Made by a program: the position numbers and the translations under genes. Positions 29,248-37,698 of a stretch of DNA of 58,058 bases are shown in pieces. The notes beneath the pieces were generated by a model. That model made no database searches. It saw nothing but the letters and a program-made list of their open reading frames with translations, and was not told where the DNA came from. Each line of letters starts with the position of its first letter. Position 1 is the stretch's first letter. Source of the stretch: a virus; the IMG/VR virus record IMGVR_UViG_3300050821_001253, positions 1 through 58,058 of that record; one strand, written 5' to 3'.

Positions 29248-30670
29248 CGGCCGCAATATCGTCTGGGCGCCGCAGGCCGGTCCGCAGAAGGCGTTCTTCG
29301 ATTGCCCAGTCGGCGACATCCTGTTCGGCGGCTCGCGTGGTGGCGGCAAATCGGATGGCATCCTCGGCAAGTACGGCGCGAAGGCCGAGCGCTATGGTCG
29401 CGGATTCAATGGCGTGTTCTTCCGCAAGGAAATGCCGCAGCAGGATGATCTGGTCGAGCGATCAAAGGAGATATTCCTGCCGCTCGGTGCTGAATGGATC
29501 GAGTACAAGAAAACGTTCAACTTCGCTGGTGGTGGGCGCCTGCGTTTCCGTCCGCTGGAATCGTTAGCCGATGCCGAGAAATACCAGGGCCAGAACCTGA
29601 CCGACGCCGCGGTCGAGGAGGCGGGTAACTACGAGGATCCGGCGCCGCTTGATCGGCTACACGGCGCGCTCCGCAGCGTGCATGGTGTCCCGGTGCAGCT
29701 TGTCCTAACTGCCAATCCTGGTGGGCCTGGGCATCAGTGGATCAAGCGGCGTTACATCGATCCGGCCCCATTGGGCATGAAGATACTCACTCGCGAACTG
29801 CCGAACGGGCGCCAGCATCGCTACATCTACATCCCGTCGCGCGTGCAGGATAACGCGGCACTGCTGAGCCGCGACCCTGGCTACATCGATCGGCTATATC
29901 TCGTCGGCTCTGTCGAATTGGTGAAGGCGTGGCTTGAGGGCGACTGGAACGTCATCGCGGGCGCGTTCTTCGATTGCTGGTCTACGGGGAAGCACGTCAT
30001 CCGGCCGTTCGCCATTCCGCCGCACTGGCTACGGTTCGGCTCGTTCGATTGGGGTAGTGCGAAGCCGTTCTCGATGGGCTGGTGGGCCGTGTCGGATGGC
30101 AACTTTGTCGGCGACCGCTTGTTCCCGACGGGGGCGCTGATCCGCTATCGGGAGTGGTATGGCGCCTCCGAGCCGAATGTCGGGCTGAAGCTGCCCGTGG
30201 CAGATATCGCCCATGGTATACGCAAGCTGGAGGGTGACGAGACGATCTCATACCGCGTCGCCGACCCGGCGTGCTGGAAGGTCGATGGCGGTCCATCGCA
30301 CGCGGAGACGATGGCGAAAGAGAAGGTGATCTTCCGTCGTGCCGATAACTCGCGCGTTGCGGGATGGGAACAGGTGCGCGGCCGGTTGATGGGCCATGAC
30401 GGCGTGCCGATGCTCTACACATTCGACACATGCCGCGACCTGATCCGGACACTGCCAGCGCTGCAGCACGATGAGCATCGCGCCGAGGACGTGGACAGTG
30501 ACGCCGAGGACCACGCGCCGGACGAGGCCCGTTACGCCTGCATGTCGCGGCCATGGACGCGCCACCTCGACGTGCCGCTCCCGATCCGCAGCGCAGCCGA
30601 GATGACGATCGACGAGGCGTGGAAGCACGCTGATCCGCGCCACGACCGGCGCATGGGGGGTAGGATATGA
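29237..30670 (+). CDS. terL: terminase large subunit
   Basis: 477 residues. Walker A loop ILFGGSRGGGKSD near residues 30-40, acidic AAVEEAGN as the Walker B-like region near 125, LVLTANPGGPGH as the coupling motif, and a C-terminal nuclease with GSFDWGSAKP near residue 270 and YRVADPACWK. Cuts and pumps DNA into the procapsid through the portal. Lies directly after the small subunit. Confidence 0.93.
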   Translation: MPFDGRNIVWAPQAGPQKAFFDCPVGDILFGGSRGGGKSDGILGKYGAKAERYGRGFNGVFFRKEMPQQDDLVERSKEIFLPLGAEWIEYKKTFNFAGGGRLRFRPLESLADAEKYQGQNLTDAAVEEAGNYEDPAPLDRLHGALRSVHGVPVQLVLTANPGGPGHQWIKRRYIDPAPLGMKILTRELPNGRQHRYIYIPSRVQDNAALLSRDPGYIDRLYLVGSVELVKAWLEGDWNVIAGAFFDCWSTGKHVIRPFAIPPHWLRFGSFDWGSAKPFSMGWWAVSDGNFVGDRLFPTGALIRYREWYGASEPNVGLKLPVADIAHGIRKLEGDETISYRVADPACWKVDGGPSHAETMAKEKVIFRRADNSRVAGWEQVRGRLMGHDGVPMLYTFDTCRDLIRTLPALQHDEHRAEDVDSDAEDHAPDEARYACMSRPWTRHLDVPLPIRSAAEMTIDEAWKHADPRHDRRMGGRI

Positions 30671-30843
30671 ACGAGCAGCAGAGCGATCCGAACTGGTGGC
30701 GCGGCTGGCGTAAGCCCGACGGCAGCGAATGCAATCGTTGGGAAGTGTTGCGGATGCTCGCAGCATGGAGACGGCGTAACCGGCAAATCCTGCATGCGGT
30801 CGCGGCCGGAACCGCCACGGTAACGAAGGGCGCCACGATATGA
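30667..30843 (+). CDS. 58-residue hypothetical protein
   Basis: ATG and stop both overlap neighbours (ATGA). Trp-rich start (PNWWRGWRKPDGSECNRWEV) then a basic helix (AAWRRRNRQILHAVAAG). Coupling on both sides supports expression. Possibly a small head or packaging accessory. Confidence 0.6.
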   Translation: MNEQQSDPNWWRGWRKPDGSECNRWEVLRMLAAWRRRNRQILHAVAAGTATVTKGATI

Positions 30844-31289
30844 AACTCACATCAATGCGTCGTTCAGCCAAGGAGCGTGGTGGCGATGCCGACAAGATGC
30901 CAATGACCGTCGGTGGCGAGAAGGACAAGGCGCCACCACCCGAGAAGGACGACATCGAGCTACGGCTTGAGCATCACCACATCGAGAAGCTCGGCCTCGG
31001 GCGTCCGCTGCCGCACGGCACGAAAATATCGTTCGAGGGTGAGGGCGAAGTCGGCGACAGCGGCACGCACGAAGATTATAGCGGTGCCGAGCCGCGTCAC
31101 CACATGACCATCCGCATTGCGCGCGCCGGCATCGAACACGAAGGCGCGGGCGACGATCCGACTGGCGACCTCCGCGGCGAGATCAGCAAGAACACCGAGC
31201 GCGCCGAGACCGATCGCGCGGACAAGAGCAAGTCCACCGGCGCGGCAAAGACGGAGAAGTCGGGCGCCGAGCCGGGGGTGAAGGGGTGA
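30840..31289 (+). CDS. capsid-staple-like protein
   Basis: 149 residues. The centre matches a small phage head family: DDIELRLEHHHIEKLGLG, PLPHGTKISFEGEGEV, then HHMTIRIARAGI, with a long charged disordered C-terminus (TERAETDRADKSKSTG). These proteins clamp capsid subunits in related podoviruses. The match is by pattern and by position between terminase and portal. Confidence 0.6.
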   Translation: MKLTSMRRSAKERGGDADKMPMTVGGEKDKAPPPEKDDIELRLEHHHIEKLGLGRPLPHGTKISFEGEGEVGDSGTHEDYSGAEPRHHMTIRIARAGIEHEGAGDDPTGDLRGEISKNTERAETDRADKSKSTGAAKTEKSGAEPGVKG

Positions 31290-31291
31290 AC

Positions 31292-31837
31292 TTACTCTTG
31301 CGCACCAAAGCAAGCGAACTCGCCCTGTACTTCAGCGGCAGCGTAGCAGTACGCTACATGCGCAAGCTCTGCGGACGTGAATGTGCCGAGGTAACGGCTC
31401 ACACCTTTATAGCAAATGGACGCAATAAAGTTCCGTCCCCTCGCGTAGACACCTTTAGGAAGGCCACACGTTCTCTTGCGTACTCGGTTACACGAGTTCT
31501 GCTGATGTGTAGCGGCTCGCAAGTTGTTCTAGCGATTGTTCAGGCCGTCTCGGTCGCGATGGTCTATCTCTTTCGGTTGCTCGCCAGTCCCCATGCGCCA
31601 AATGAGTGCGTGCGCTGGATAAATCATACCATCGAGCGAAACCTGAATGTGCGGCCTATCGTGAGGGCGCGCCACCCATCCACACTTTGCGCCAGCATAG
31701 CGGACGTTCCATCGGTTCCATTCAACCAAGCTATTGAAGTGGGTTGCCGGCCGTTGGCGCCAATTGAGGGCGCCAGTATGAGGATCATACACGAAGCATG
31801 CTTGCAGGTAACTAGCGTCAGGAAGGGTGCGCCTCAT
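31292..31837 (-). pseudogene. HNH-AP2 homing endonuclease with in-frame TAG
   Basis: Leftward gene between the staple and portal genes. N-terminal part ACFVYDPHTGALNWRQRP, PHIQVSLDGMIYPAHALIWR and EIDHRDRDGLNNR is an HNH motif. Then TAG at 31529-31531 replaces the Trp of the usual NNRWxNLR, and the same frame goes on with NLRAATHQQNSCNR and an AP2-like DNA-binding end (GVYARGRNFIASICYKGVSR, YLGTF). A single G-to-A change would restore it. The start is uncertain (31837 or 31879). Confidence 0.75.
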
Positions 31838-31913
31838 CGGTGGTTGCCCAGCTTCTTGTGCGGCCCTTTGTATATGCATCAGGTCAGCACAGATCAAGCC
31901 TTAGAGGCCACAA

Positions 31914-33635
31914 ATGTCTGATCCTATCATCGGCCCCGATCGCATCGACACCATCGACGATCTCGATTCCGGGAATTTGGGTCTCTACGAGTTCTGGATG
32001 GGCCAGGAGAAGATCGCGGAGAAGGAAGAGGACAAGTGGATCAAGCGCGCCCGCAAGGTGGTGAAGCGCTACCGCGATGAGCGGCCGGAATCGATGCAGA
32101 TGACGCATCGGTTTAACATCCTCTGGTCCAATGTGCAGACGCTGATCCCGACGCTATACGCGCGGACCCCGAAGCCGGACATCCAGCGCCGGTTCAAGGA
32201 TCAGGACGACACCGGGCGGCTGGCATCCGATCTGCTGGAGCGTTGCATCTCGTTCTCGCTCGATCCGTCGCATTCGGACTTCGACGCCGTGATGCTGGCG
32301 TGTGTCGAGGACAGGCTGCTGCCGGGCCGCGGCGTGCCGCGCGTGCTGTATGTGCCCCACTTCGGCGACACGATACCGGAGGGCAAGCAAACCACGGGCG
32401 ACGGCACAGCGCCAGCATTCGAGGAGACGCAGGGCGCTTCGGCTGTCGTGGATAATGAGGGCGACGAAGGCGAGCCGCTACGTGAGGTGGTGTACGAGGA
32501 AGTCATCACCAGCTACGTATTTTGGGAGGACTACCGCGAAGGCCCGGCACGGACTTGGCGCGAGGTTCCGTGGGTTCGCTATCAGGCGTTCATGACGCGT
32601 GATGAGCTTGTCAAGCGGTTCGGGTCCAAGAAGGGGAAGAAAGTCAACCTCGATTTCCCGTCAAAGAGCCGTGAGGAAAACCGCGAAGGCCAACGCGAGG
32701 AAGTGCCGCCCGATCTGTTCCGTAAGGCGATCGTGCGGGAGTATTGGGACAAGGCGAAGAAGCGCGTCATCTGGATTGCGCCTGGCACGCCTGATCTGGT
32801 GCTGGACGAGATCGACGATCCGCTCGGGCTGCCGAACTTCTTCCCGAACCCGGATCCGCTGCTGGCAACGACGACCAACGATACCCGCATTCCGGTGCCG
32901 GACTTCATCGAGTACCAGGACCAGGCCGACGAGCTGGACAAACTGACGGCGCGGATTGATCGACTGACGCGGGCGCTCAAGGTGAGCGGCGTCTATGCCG
33001 GCGAGCAGAAACAGGCGCTCCAGCAACTGATCGATGAGGGCACCGAGAACCGGCTGATCCCGATTGAGGACTGGCAGTCGTTCGCTGACAAGGGCGGCAT
33101 GCAGAACATCATCCAATGGCTGCCGATCAAGGATATCGCTGGAACGCTGGTGCAGCTCTATGATGCCCGCGACCGCGTGAAGTCGATCCTGTACGAGATC
33201 ACCGGTATCGGCGATATCATGCGAGGCAACACGCAGCCGAACGAGACGCTCGGCGCCCAGCAGTTGAAGGCCAACTTCATCACTCGGCGCGTGGTGCCGC
33301 AGCAGCGGGCCGTGGCGCGGCTGGCGCGGGATACGATCCGGCTGATGGCGGCGATCATTGCGGGGCATTTCTCGGCCGATACCATTTCGCAGATCACCGG
33401 CTATCCGCAACTGCTGCCGGTGCCGGAACTGCCGCCAGCGCCGCCGCAATGGATACCGGCGCCTGTGCAGCAGGCGCCCGTTATGGCGCCTCCTCCACAG
33501 CAAGCACCGGCGGCTGCCAACGCCAATGCGCCACCGCCCCAGGCGTTGCAGCAGCTACGCGAGGGCGTGCCGACGCGGTTTGCGAACGGGCAGCGGTGGA
33601 TGTTGCGTAATGGGCAAGCGGTGAGGGTGGCGTGA
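31914..33635 (+). CDS. portal protein
   Basis: 573 residues with a GAGG ribosome site. Typical of podovirus portals: acidic/basic start (QEKIAEKEEDKWIKRARKV), NILWSNVQTLIPTLYARTPK, SYVFWEDYREGPARTWREV, a central stem-helix region (TARIDRLTRALKVSGVYAGE) and TQPNETLGAQQLKANFITRR. It forms the 12-subunit ring through which DNA passes. The C-terminal 80 residues are Pro/Gln/Ala-rich. Confidence 0.85.
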   Translation: MSDPIIGPDRIDTIDDLDSGNLGLYEFWMGQEKIAEKEEDKWIKRARKVVKRYRDERPESMQMTHRFNILWSNVQTLIPTLYARTPKPDIQRRFKDQDDTGRLASDLLERCISFSLDPSHSDFDAVMLACVEDRLLPGRGVPRVLYVPHFGDTIPEGKQTTGDGTAPAFEETQGASAVVDNEGDEGEPLREVVYEEVITSYVFWEDYREGPARTWREVPWVRYQAFMTRDELVKRFGSKKGKKVNLDFPSKSREENREGQREEVPPDLFRKAIVREYWDKAKKRVIWIAPGTPDLVLDEIDDPLGLPNFFPNPDPLLATTTNDTRIPVPDFIEYQDQADELDKLTARIDRLTRALKVSGVYAGEQKQALQQLIDEGTENRLIPIEDWQSFADKGGMQNIIQWLPIKDIAGTLVQLYDARDRVKSILYEITGIGDIMRGNTQPNETLGAQQLKANFITRRVVPQQRAVARLARDTIRLMAAIIAGHFSADTISQITGYPQLLPVPELPPAPPQWIPAPVQQAPVMAPPPQQAPAAANANAPPPQALQQLREGVPTRFANGQRWMLRNGQAVRVA

Positions 33636-33697
33636 CGCGTTGCTTTCGAGGGCCGCTCAGCTTGTTGATGAGCTTGAGAGGCTGGCATAATCCGTGA
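33632..33697 (+). CDS. 21-residue coupled micro-ORF
   Basis: GTG overlaps the portal stop (GTGA), and its stop overlaps the next GTG (GTGA), so it exactly bridges the 58-base gap between portal and aminotransferase. Peptide is basic and Leu-rich (RGPLSLLMSLRGWHNP). Confidence 0.55.
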   Translation: MTRCFRGPLSLLMSLRGWHNP

Positions 33698-34791
33698 AAG
33701 TCCCCGTAGTCAACCTCCGCGAAGCCTATGAAGTCGATCGCGTGGAAATCGACGCCTCCATGCGTCGCGTCATGGAGTCCGGCTGGTACATTCTCGGCCC
33801 AGAAGTCGAGTCATTCGAGCGCGAGTTCGCCCACTGGCTCGGTACCAAGCACTGCGTCGGCGTGGCGAATGGGACCGACGCGATTGCGCTAGCACTAAAG
33901 GCCGTCGGGTGCGGTCCCGGCACAACCGTCGTCACGGTCTCGCATACGGTAAGCGCGACGGTCGCCGCGATCGAGCAAATCGGTGCCACACCGCTGCTGA
34001 TCGACATCGAGGCGGGGTTCTACACGATGGATCCCCGCGAATTGGCCGACGTGCTGGACTCGCCACCAGCCAACGTGCCTCCGATCAGGGCCGCGCTGCC
34101 GGTGCATCTGTATGGCGGCGCGGCTGATCTGCGGTCGATTGCCGCAGTATGTCGGCGTCATGGCGTCGCGTTGGTTGATGACTGCGCGCACGCGGTTGGG
34201 GCGACGTTCGAGGGCGAGAAGATCGGCGCAACGCTGGCCGATGCGTCGTGCTTCAGCTTCTATCCGACGAAGAACCTTGGTGGCTTTGGTGACGGCGGCG
34301 CGGTGACGACGCGCGACGATGCCATTGCGGAGCGGGTGCGCTCACTGCGGCAATACGGCTGGGGGCAACGCTATGTATCGGAGATGGCCGGCGGCGTGGA
34401 CAGCCGACTGGACGAGCTGCAGGCGGCGATACTGCGCGTGAGGCTGCGGCGGTTGGATGAGCGGCAAGAACGCCGATGGCTAATAGCCCGTGATTACGGT
34501 TGCGCGCTTCCCTTTCATCATGGGGACGCTCCCAATCATCTCTACGTCGTGCGCGTGCCAGATCGCAACGCCTTCATGGCGCACCTCGAATCCCATGGCA
34601 TTCAGGGCGCCATCCATTATCCGGTCCCAGTACACTTGCAACCGGCCTATCGCGATCGCGTTGCGCTTGGTCCATCAGGTTGCCGGGAAAGCGAACGCGC
34701 GTCGCAGGAGGTCGTGAGCCTGCCGATCTATCCCGAGATGACCGACGAACAGCTCGCCATCGTGTGCGACGCGCTGCGGAGTTGGAAATGA
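33694..34791 (+). CDS. DegT/DnrJ/EryC1/StrS-type sugar aminotransferase
   Basis: 365 residues from a GTG. A PLP enzyme that turns a keto group of a nucleotide-linked sugar into an amine. Family features in order: WYILGPEVESFEREFA, GVANGTDAIALALKA, TVSHTVSATVAAIEQIGATP, DDCAHAVGATFEGEKIG (Asp for the PLP nitrogen), SFYPTKNLGGFGDGG (Lys193, the Schiff base) and GVDSRLDELQAAIL. It is full length with every key residue. It sits between the portal gene and further head genes, an odd place for metabolism. The acyltransferase and glycosyltransferase genes at 43143-45238 are probable partners. Confidence 0.92.
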   Translation: MKVPVVNLREAYEVDRVEIDASMRRVMESGWYILGPEVESFEREFAHWLGTKHCVGVANGTDAIALALKAVGCGPGTTVVTVSHTVSATVAAIEQIGATPLLIDIEAGFYTMDPRELADVLDSPPANVPPIRAALPVHLYGGAADLRSIAAVCRRHGVALVDDCAHAVGATFEGEKIGATLADASCFSFYPTKNLGGFGDGGAVTTRDDAIAERVRSLRQYGWGQRYVSEMAGGVDSRLDELQAAILRVRLRRLDERQERRWLIARDYGCALPFHHGDAPNHLYVVRVPDRNAFMAHLESHGIQGAIHYPVPVHLQPAYRDRVALGPSGCRESERASQEVVSLPIYPEMTDEQLAIVCDALRSWK

Positions 34792-35264
34792 GCGCCTCAG
34801 TCCAACAAGCCGCCGATCCGTGGGATATCGTTGAGCACGAGGCGCCCCCACCACCGGCACCCCCTCCGGCCCCTGCACCAGCACCAGTCCACCCCGACGT
34901 GATCGCCCACACCAGCGCGGCCTTCAGCGCGGCGCACAACGCAAAGACTTCTGCGGATGCGGCCGATGCCGCCGCCAAGGAAGCCCAGATGCACCGCTCG
35001 CACATGGATGCCCGCAAGGCGGAGATCGATTCCGCTCATGCCGCAGTTATGGCGGCGCTTGGCGTTGCCAATGAGCTGGCAGATCGTCTCGGGCAGATGA
35101 TGACGACGCAGCAGGAGCAGATGCTCGCCGCGTTTGCTGCCACAGCAGAGGGTATGCGTGGCATTGTTGCCGAGATGCAGAAGCCGCGGCGCGTGAAGGT
35201 GACGAAGCGGGACCGCGACGGCGGGATCAGCGAAGCGATCAGTGAGGTTAGGAAAGATGCTTGA
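34788..35264 (+). CDS. Ala/Pro-rich coiled-coil structural protein candidate
   Basis: 158 residues, ATG overlapping the aminotransferase stop. Pro-rich start (APPPPAPPPAPAPAPVHPD), then a long helix with Met/Gln runs (QMMTTQQEQMLAAFAATAEG) and a basic end. No family recognised; probably a minor head protein. Confidence 0.6.
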   Translation: MSASVQQAADPWDIVEHEAPPPPAPPPAPAPAPVHPDVIAHTSAAFSAAHNAKTSADAADAAAKEAQMHRSHMDARKAEIDSAHAAVMAALGVANELADRLGQMMTTQQEQMLAAFAATAEGMRGIVAEMQKPRRVKVTKRDRDGGISEAISEVRKDA

Positions 35265-35835
35265 CGTTCTGAATGCCGGCGACGTCGTCACTGCCGGAAT
35301 GACTGCCGACGCAGGATCGATCGAACGCGCCGGCGCCAAGGGATGGTACAACCTAACCTGTTACGACGATAAAGGCATGCCGATCTGGACTGAGCGCGTT
35401 GACAATGTAGTCTGCACGCTTGGCAAGAACGCGACGTTCGCTGCTGCCTTGCAGGGGTCGTCCTATACCGTCACTGGTCCTTATATGCTGCTGATCTCCA
35501 GCGCATCATTTTCGGCGGTCTCAGCGGCAGATACCATGGCATCGCATAGTGGGTGGCTTGAGGCGGGAAGCGCGAACGCCCCTACATTCTCTGGCACCCG
35601 CCCCACTGTCTCGTTCAATGCTCCGTCGAGTGGTACCATCACCAGTTCCGGCACGATTTCCTATGTGATCACTGGAACAGGCACCATCCAAGGCATCGCC
35701 ATGACCTTCGGTACTGGCGCCACGAGCGCGATTGCCAACAGTGGGGGCACGTTGCTTTCTGCGGGCACGTTGGGCACCGCGCAGCCTGTCATCAACGGCA
35801 ATACGGTTGTCGCGACCTATACGCTGACGATGTAA
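35257..35835 (+). CDS. conserved phage structural protein, beta-rich
   Basis: 192 residues from the ATG at 35257 behind GGTTAGGAA. Pattern KGWYNLTCYDDKGMPIWTER, VCTLGKNATFAAALQGSSYT, TGPYMLLISSASFSA, then DTMASHSGWLEAG and repeated Thr/Ser-Gly strands is shared by a family encoded among podovirus head genes. It may be a head fibre or decoration protein. Confidence 0.65.
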   Translation: MLDVLNAGDVVTAGMTADAGSIERAGAKGWYNLTCYDDKGMPIWTERVDNVVCTLGKNATFAAALQGSSYTVTGPYMLLISSASFSAVSAADTMASHSGWLEAGSANAPTFSGTRPTVSFNAPSSGTITSSGTISYVITGTGTIQGIAMTFGTGATSAIANSGGTLLSAGTLGTAQPVINGNTVVATYTLTM

Positions 35836-35838
35836 GCA

Positions 35839-36222
35839 ATGGCGTCGGATCAGTTCGGCGTCGTGCACACGGCGAACAACATCATCATAGCCATCATCGA
35901 AACCGAAGGCGATGCGGACAATTCGGCGCTCGATCGGCGCGAAGGCCGTCTGGCGCAGGGCTATAAGCTGACCCGGCTCAATCACACTGATCATCCTGTC
36001 AAACCAGACGGTAGCGGGCGTCGCGTCACTGACCTTCAACCCCACATTGGTATGCCGGCACACTCAGGGCGCTGCGTGATAGTGCGCGACGGCAACGTCG
36101 TCGCCACGGCGCAGGCTGATCCAGCCGTTTGGCAAAGCGAGCTCGGCACCCTCATTCAGCACGATCAGGCTGACGTCGGGTGGATTTACAAGGATGGCAC
36201 CTTTTCGCCGCCGGCCGCATGA
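35839..36222 (+). CDS. hypothetical protein, 127 residues
   Basis: Mixed alpha/beta: VVHTANNIIIAIIETEGDAD, then YKLTRLNHTDHPVKPDG, with a beta end (DVGWIYKDGTFSPP). Overlapped by the next gene (ATGA). Probably a virion accessory; not recognised. Confidence 0.55.
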   Translation: MASDQFGVVHTANNIIIAIIETEGDADNSALDRREGRLAQGYKLTRLNHTDHPVKPDGSGRRVTDLQPHIGMPAHSGRCVIVRDGNVVATAQADPAVWQSELGTLIQHDQADVGWIYKDGTFSPPAA

Positions 36223-37637
36223 CGACGATTTTCTATACCGGCTCCGGGACGTGGGTCGCCGGCCTGACGGGCAGCATCGCGGCGCACGCCATTGGCGCGG
36301 GCGGTGGCGGCGGTCCGTACAAGGCTGGAGGCGGCGGTGAGCACCGCGAGAACTCGTCGATGTCAGTCACGTCAGGTAACTCCTACACGGTGCACGTCGC
36401 CGCGCGATCTGGCGCGGACGCGTCCGGTAGCTACAGTTTCTTTGGCTCGATCTCGACCCTCAAGGCGAATGGTGGAATCGGTAACACCTTCTCGGGCGCC
36501 GGCGGCTCCGGTGGTGTCGGCGCGATCGGGCATAACGGCGGCGGCGGCGCTTCAGGCTACGGAGCCGGCGGAGCGGGCGGCCCAAGTGGCATAGGCGGCT
36601 CTGGGCATGCCACCGGCACTGGTGCCGGCCTCGGCGACACGCCCTCCGCAGCATCCACGGGCGGCTACAAGGCCGGCGGCCAGACAGGCGGCGCCGGCAG
36701 CAGTTTCGGTGCGGGCAAAGGCGCTGGCGGCGGCGGTGCTGGCGCCGTCGGTGCGGTCGCCGGTTCTGGCGGCAAGTATGGCGGTGGCGGTGGCGGCCAG
36801 AGCCACACAGGCGGGAGCACCTACGGCGCGCAGGGCCTTGTGGTGCTGAGCTACTCATCCAGCATAGGAATTTCTGTTTCCGAGGCAGGTATAGGCGCTA
36901 ATACCATAGCGGAGACAATGACGGCTTCTGTGGCTGTCTCGGAGGCGGCCATTGGCGCAGATACCGTTGCCGAGCAGATGTCCGCTGCAATCGCAGCGAC
37001 GGAGACCGCAACGGGTGCTGACGCGGTAGCTGTTCAGGCGACTGTGGCGATTGCCATCTCGGAAACCGGAAGCGCCGCGGATACTGTTGCGGCCGGGATG
37101 ACGGCTGCCATTGCCGCTTCAGAGAGCGGCGTAGCGGCGGACTCGTTTAGCGCAACCGGAGGAGTGACGCCTCCCGTCGTAGTCGCGCCATCAGGCGGGT
37201 TTGACGCCGGCCCCTCCGCATTCGGCGGCTGGTTCAATCTCGCATTCAAGAGCGGCCAGTCCCGGCGCCGGAAGCGCGCAACCGACATCGGCCGCGAACT
37301 GGATGCCCTGGCCTATGCGGAGGAGGCGCATGTTTCACGTGCAACACTCGCGCCAGGGGTTGCGAAACGCACCGATGAGGTCGTCGAGCAGGCTGTCGCG
37401 GCGCTCCGGCGTGATGCCGGCGTTGCGGACGACGCAGCGGCGCTCCGTCGTGTCGCGGCCCACGAGATCGCGTTCGCCAGACTGCGGGAGCAGCAGCGCG
37501 AAGATGCGCGCCGGGCCTTCATCGCGGCGATTGTAGAACGGGCGACGCGGGAGTATATACAGGAAGCCGCCGAGCATCGGCGCCGGCGCGTCGCGCGTGA
37601 TGACGCGGATATCCTGATGCTGATGGAGTTGGTGTGA
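36219..37637 (+). CDS. glycine-rich repeat structural protein
   Basis: 472 residues. Residues 1-200 are a Gly-rich tail-fibre-like domain (VAGLTGSIAAHAIGAGGGGG). Residues 215-305 hold about four degenerate repeats of the form I-S-x-S-E-x-x-x-x-A-D-T-V-A-x-x-M-T-A-A. The C-terminal third is a charged, helical coiled-coil region (RRRKRATDIGRELDALAYAE). Gly-rich proteins of this type form fibres or tips. Confidence 0.65.
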   Translation: MTTIFYTGSGTWVAGLTGSIAAHAIGAGGGGGPYKAGGGGEHRENSSMSVTSGNSYTVHVAARSGADASGSYSFFGSISTLKANGGIGNTFSGAGGSGGVGAIGHNGGGGASGYGAGGAGGPSGIGGSGHATGTGAGLGDTPSAASTGGYKAGGQTGGAGSSFGAGKGAGGGGAGAVGAVAGSGGKYGGGGGGQSHTGGSTYGAQGLVVLSYSSSIGISVSEAGIGANTIAETMTASVAVSEAAIGADTVAEQMSAAIAATETATGADAVAVQATVAIAISETGSAADTVAAGMTAAIAASESGVAADSFSATGGVTPPVVVAPSGGFDAGPSAFGGWFNLAFKSGQSRRRKRATDIGRELDALAYAEEAHVSRATLAPGVAKRTDEVVEQAVAALRRDAGVADDAAALRRVAAHEIAFARLREQQREDARRAFIAAIVERATREYIQEAAEHRRRRVARDDADILMLMELV

Positions 37638-37657
37638 TGGGTGGGAGGGGCGCATGA
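37637..37657 (+). CDS. 6-residue coupled micro-ORF
   Basis: ATG overlaps the previous stop (TGATG); stop overlaps the next ATG (ATGA). It contains the strong GGGAGGGG ribosome site for the next micro-ORF. Too short to be a product; reported as part of a bridging pattern. Confidence 0.35.
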   Translation: MGGRGA

Positions 37658-37698
37658 CGCGAAGGAGCTATACGCATATGACTGGCGAACCCCAATGA
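37654..37698 (+). CDS. 14-residue coupled micro-ORF
   Basis: ATG behind GGGAGGGG and overlapping the previous stop; its stop overlaps the next ATG (ATGA). Peptide MTRRSYTHMTGEPQ. Confidence 0.45.
   Translation: MTRRSYTHMTGEPQ

Noticed and set aside
31286-31921. Rightward 211-codon ORF between staple and portal genes
   Set aside because: It is antisense to a recognisable HNH-AP2 gene, and its own translation shows no domain.
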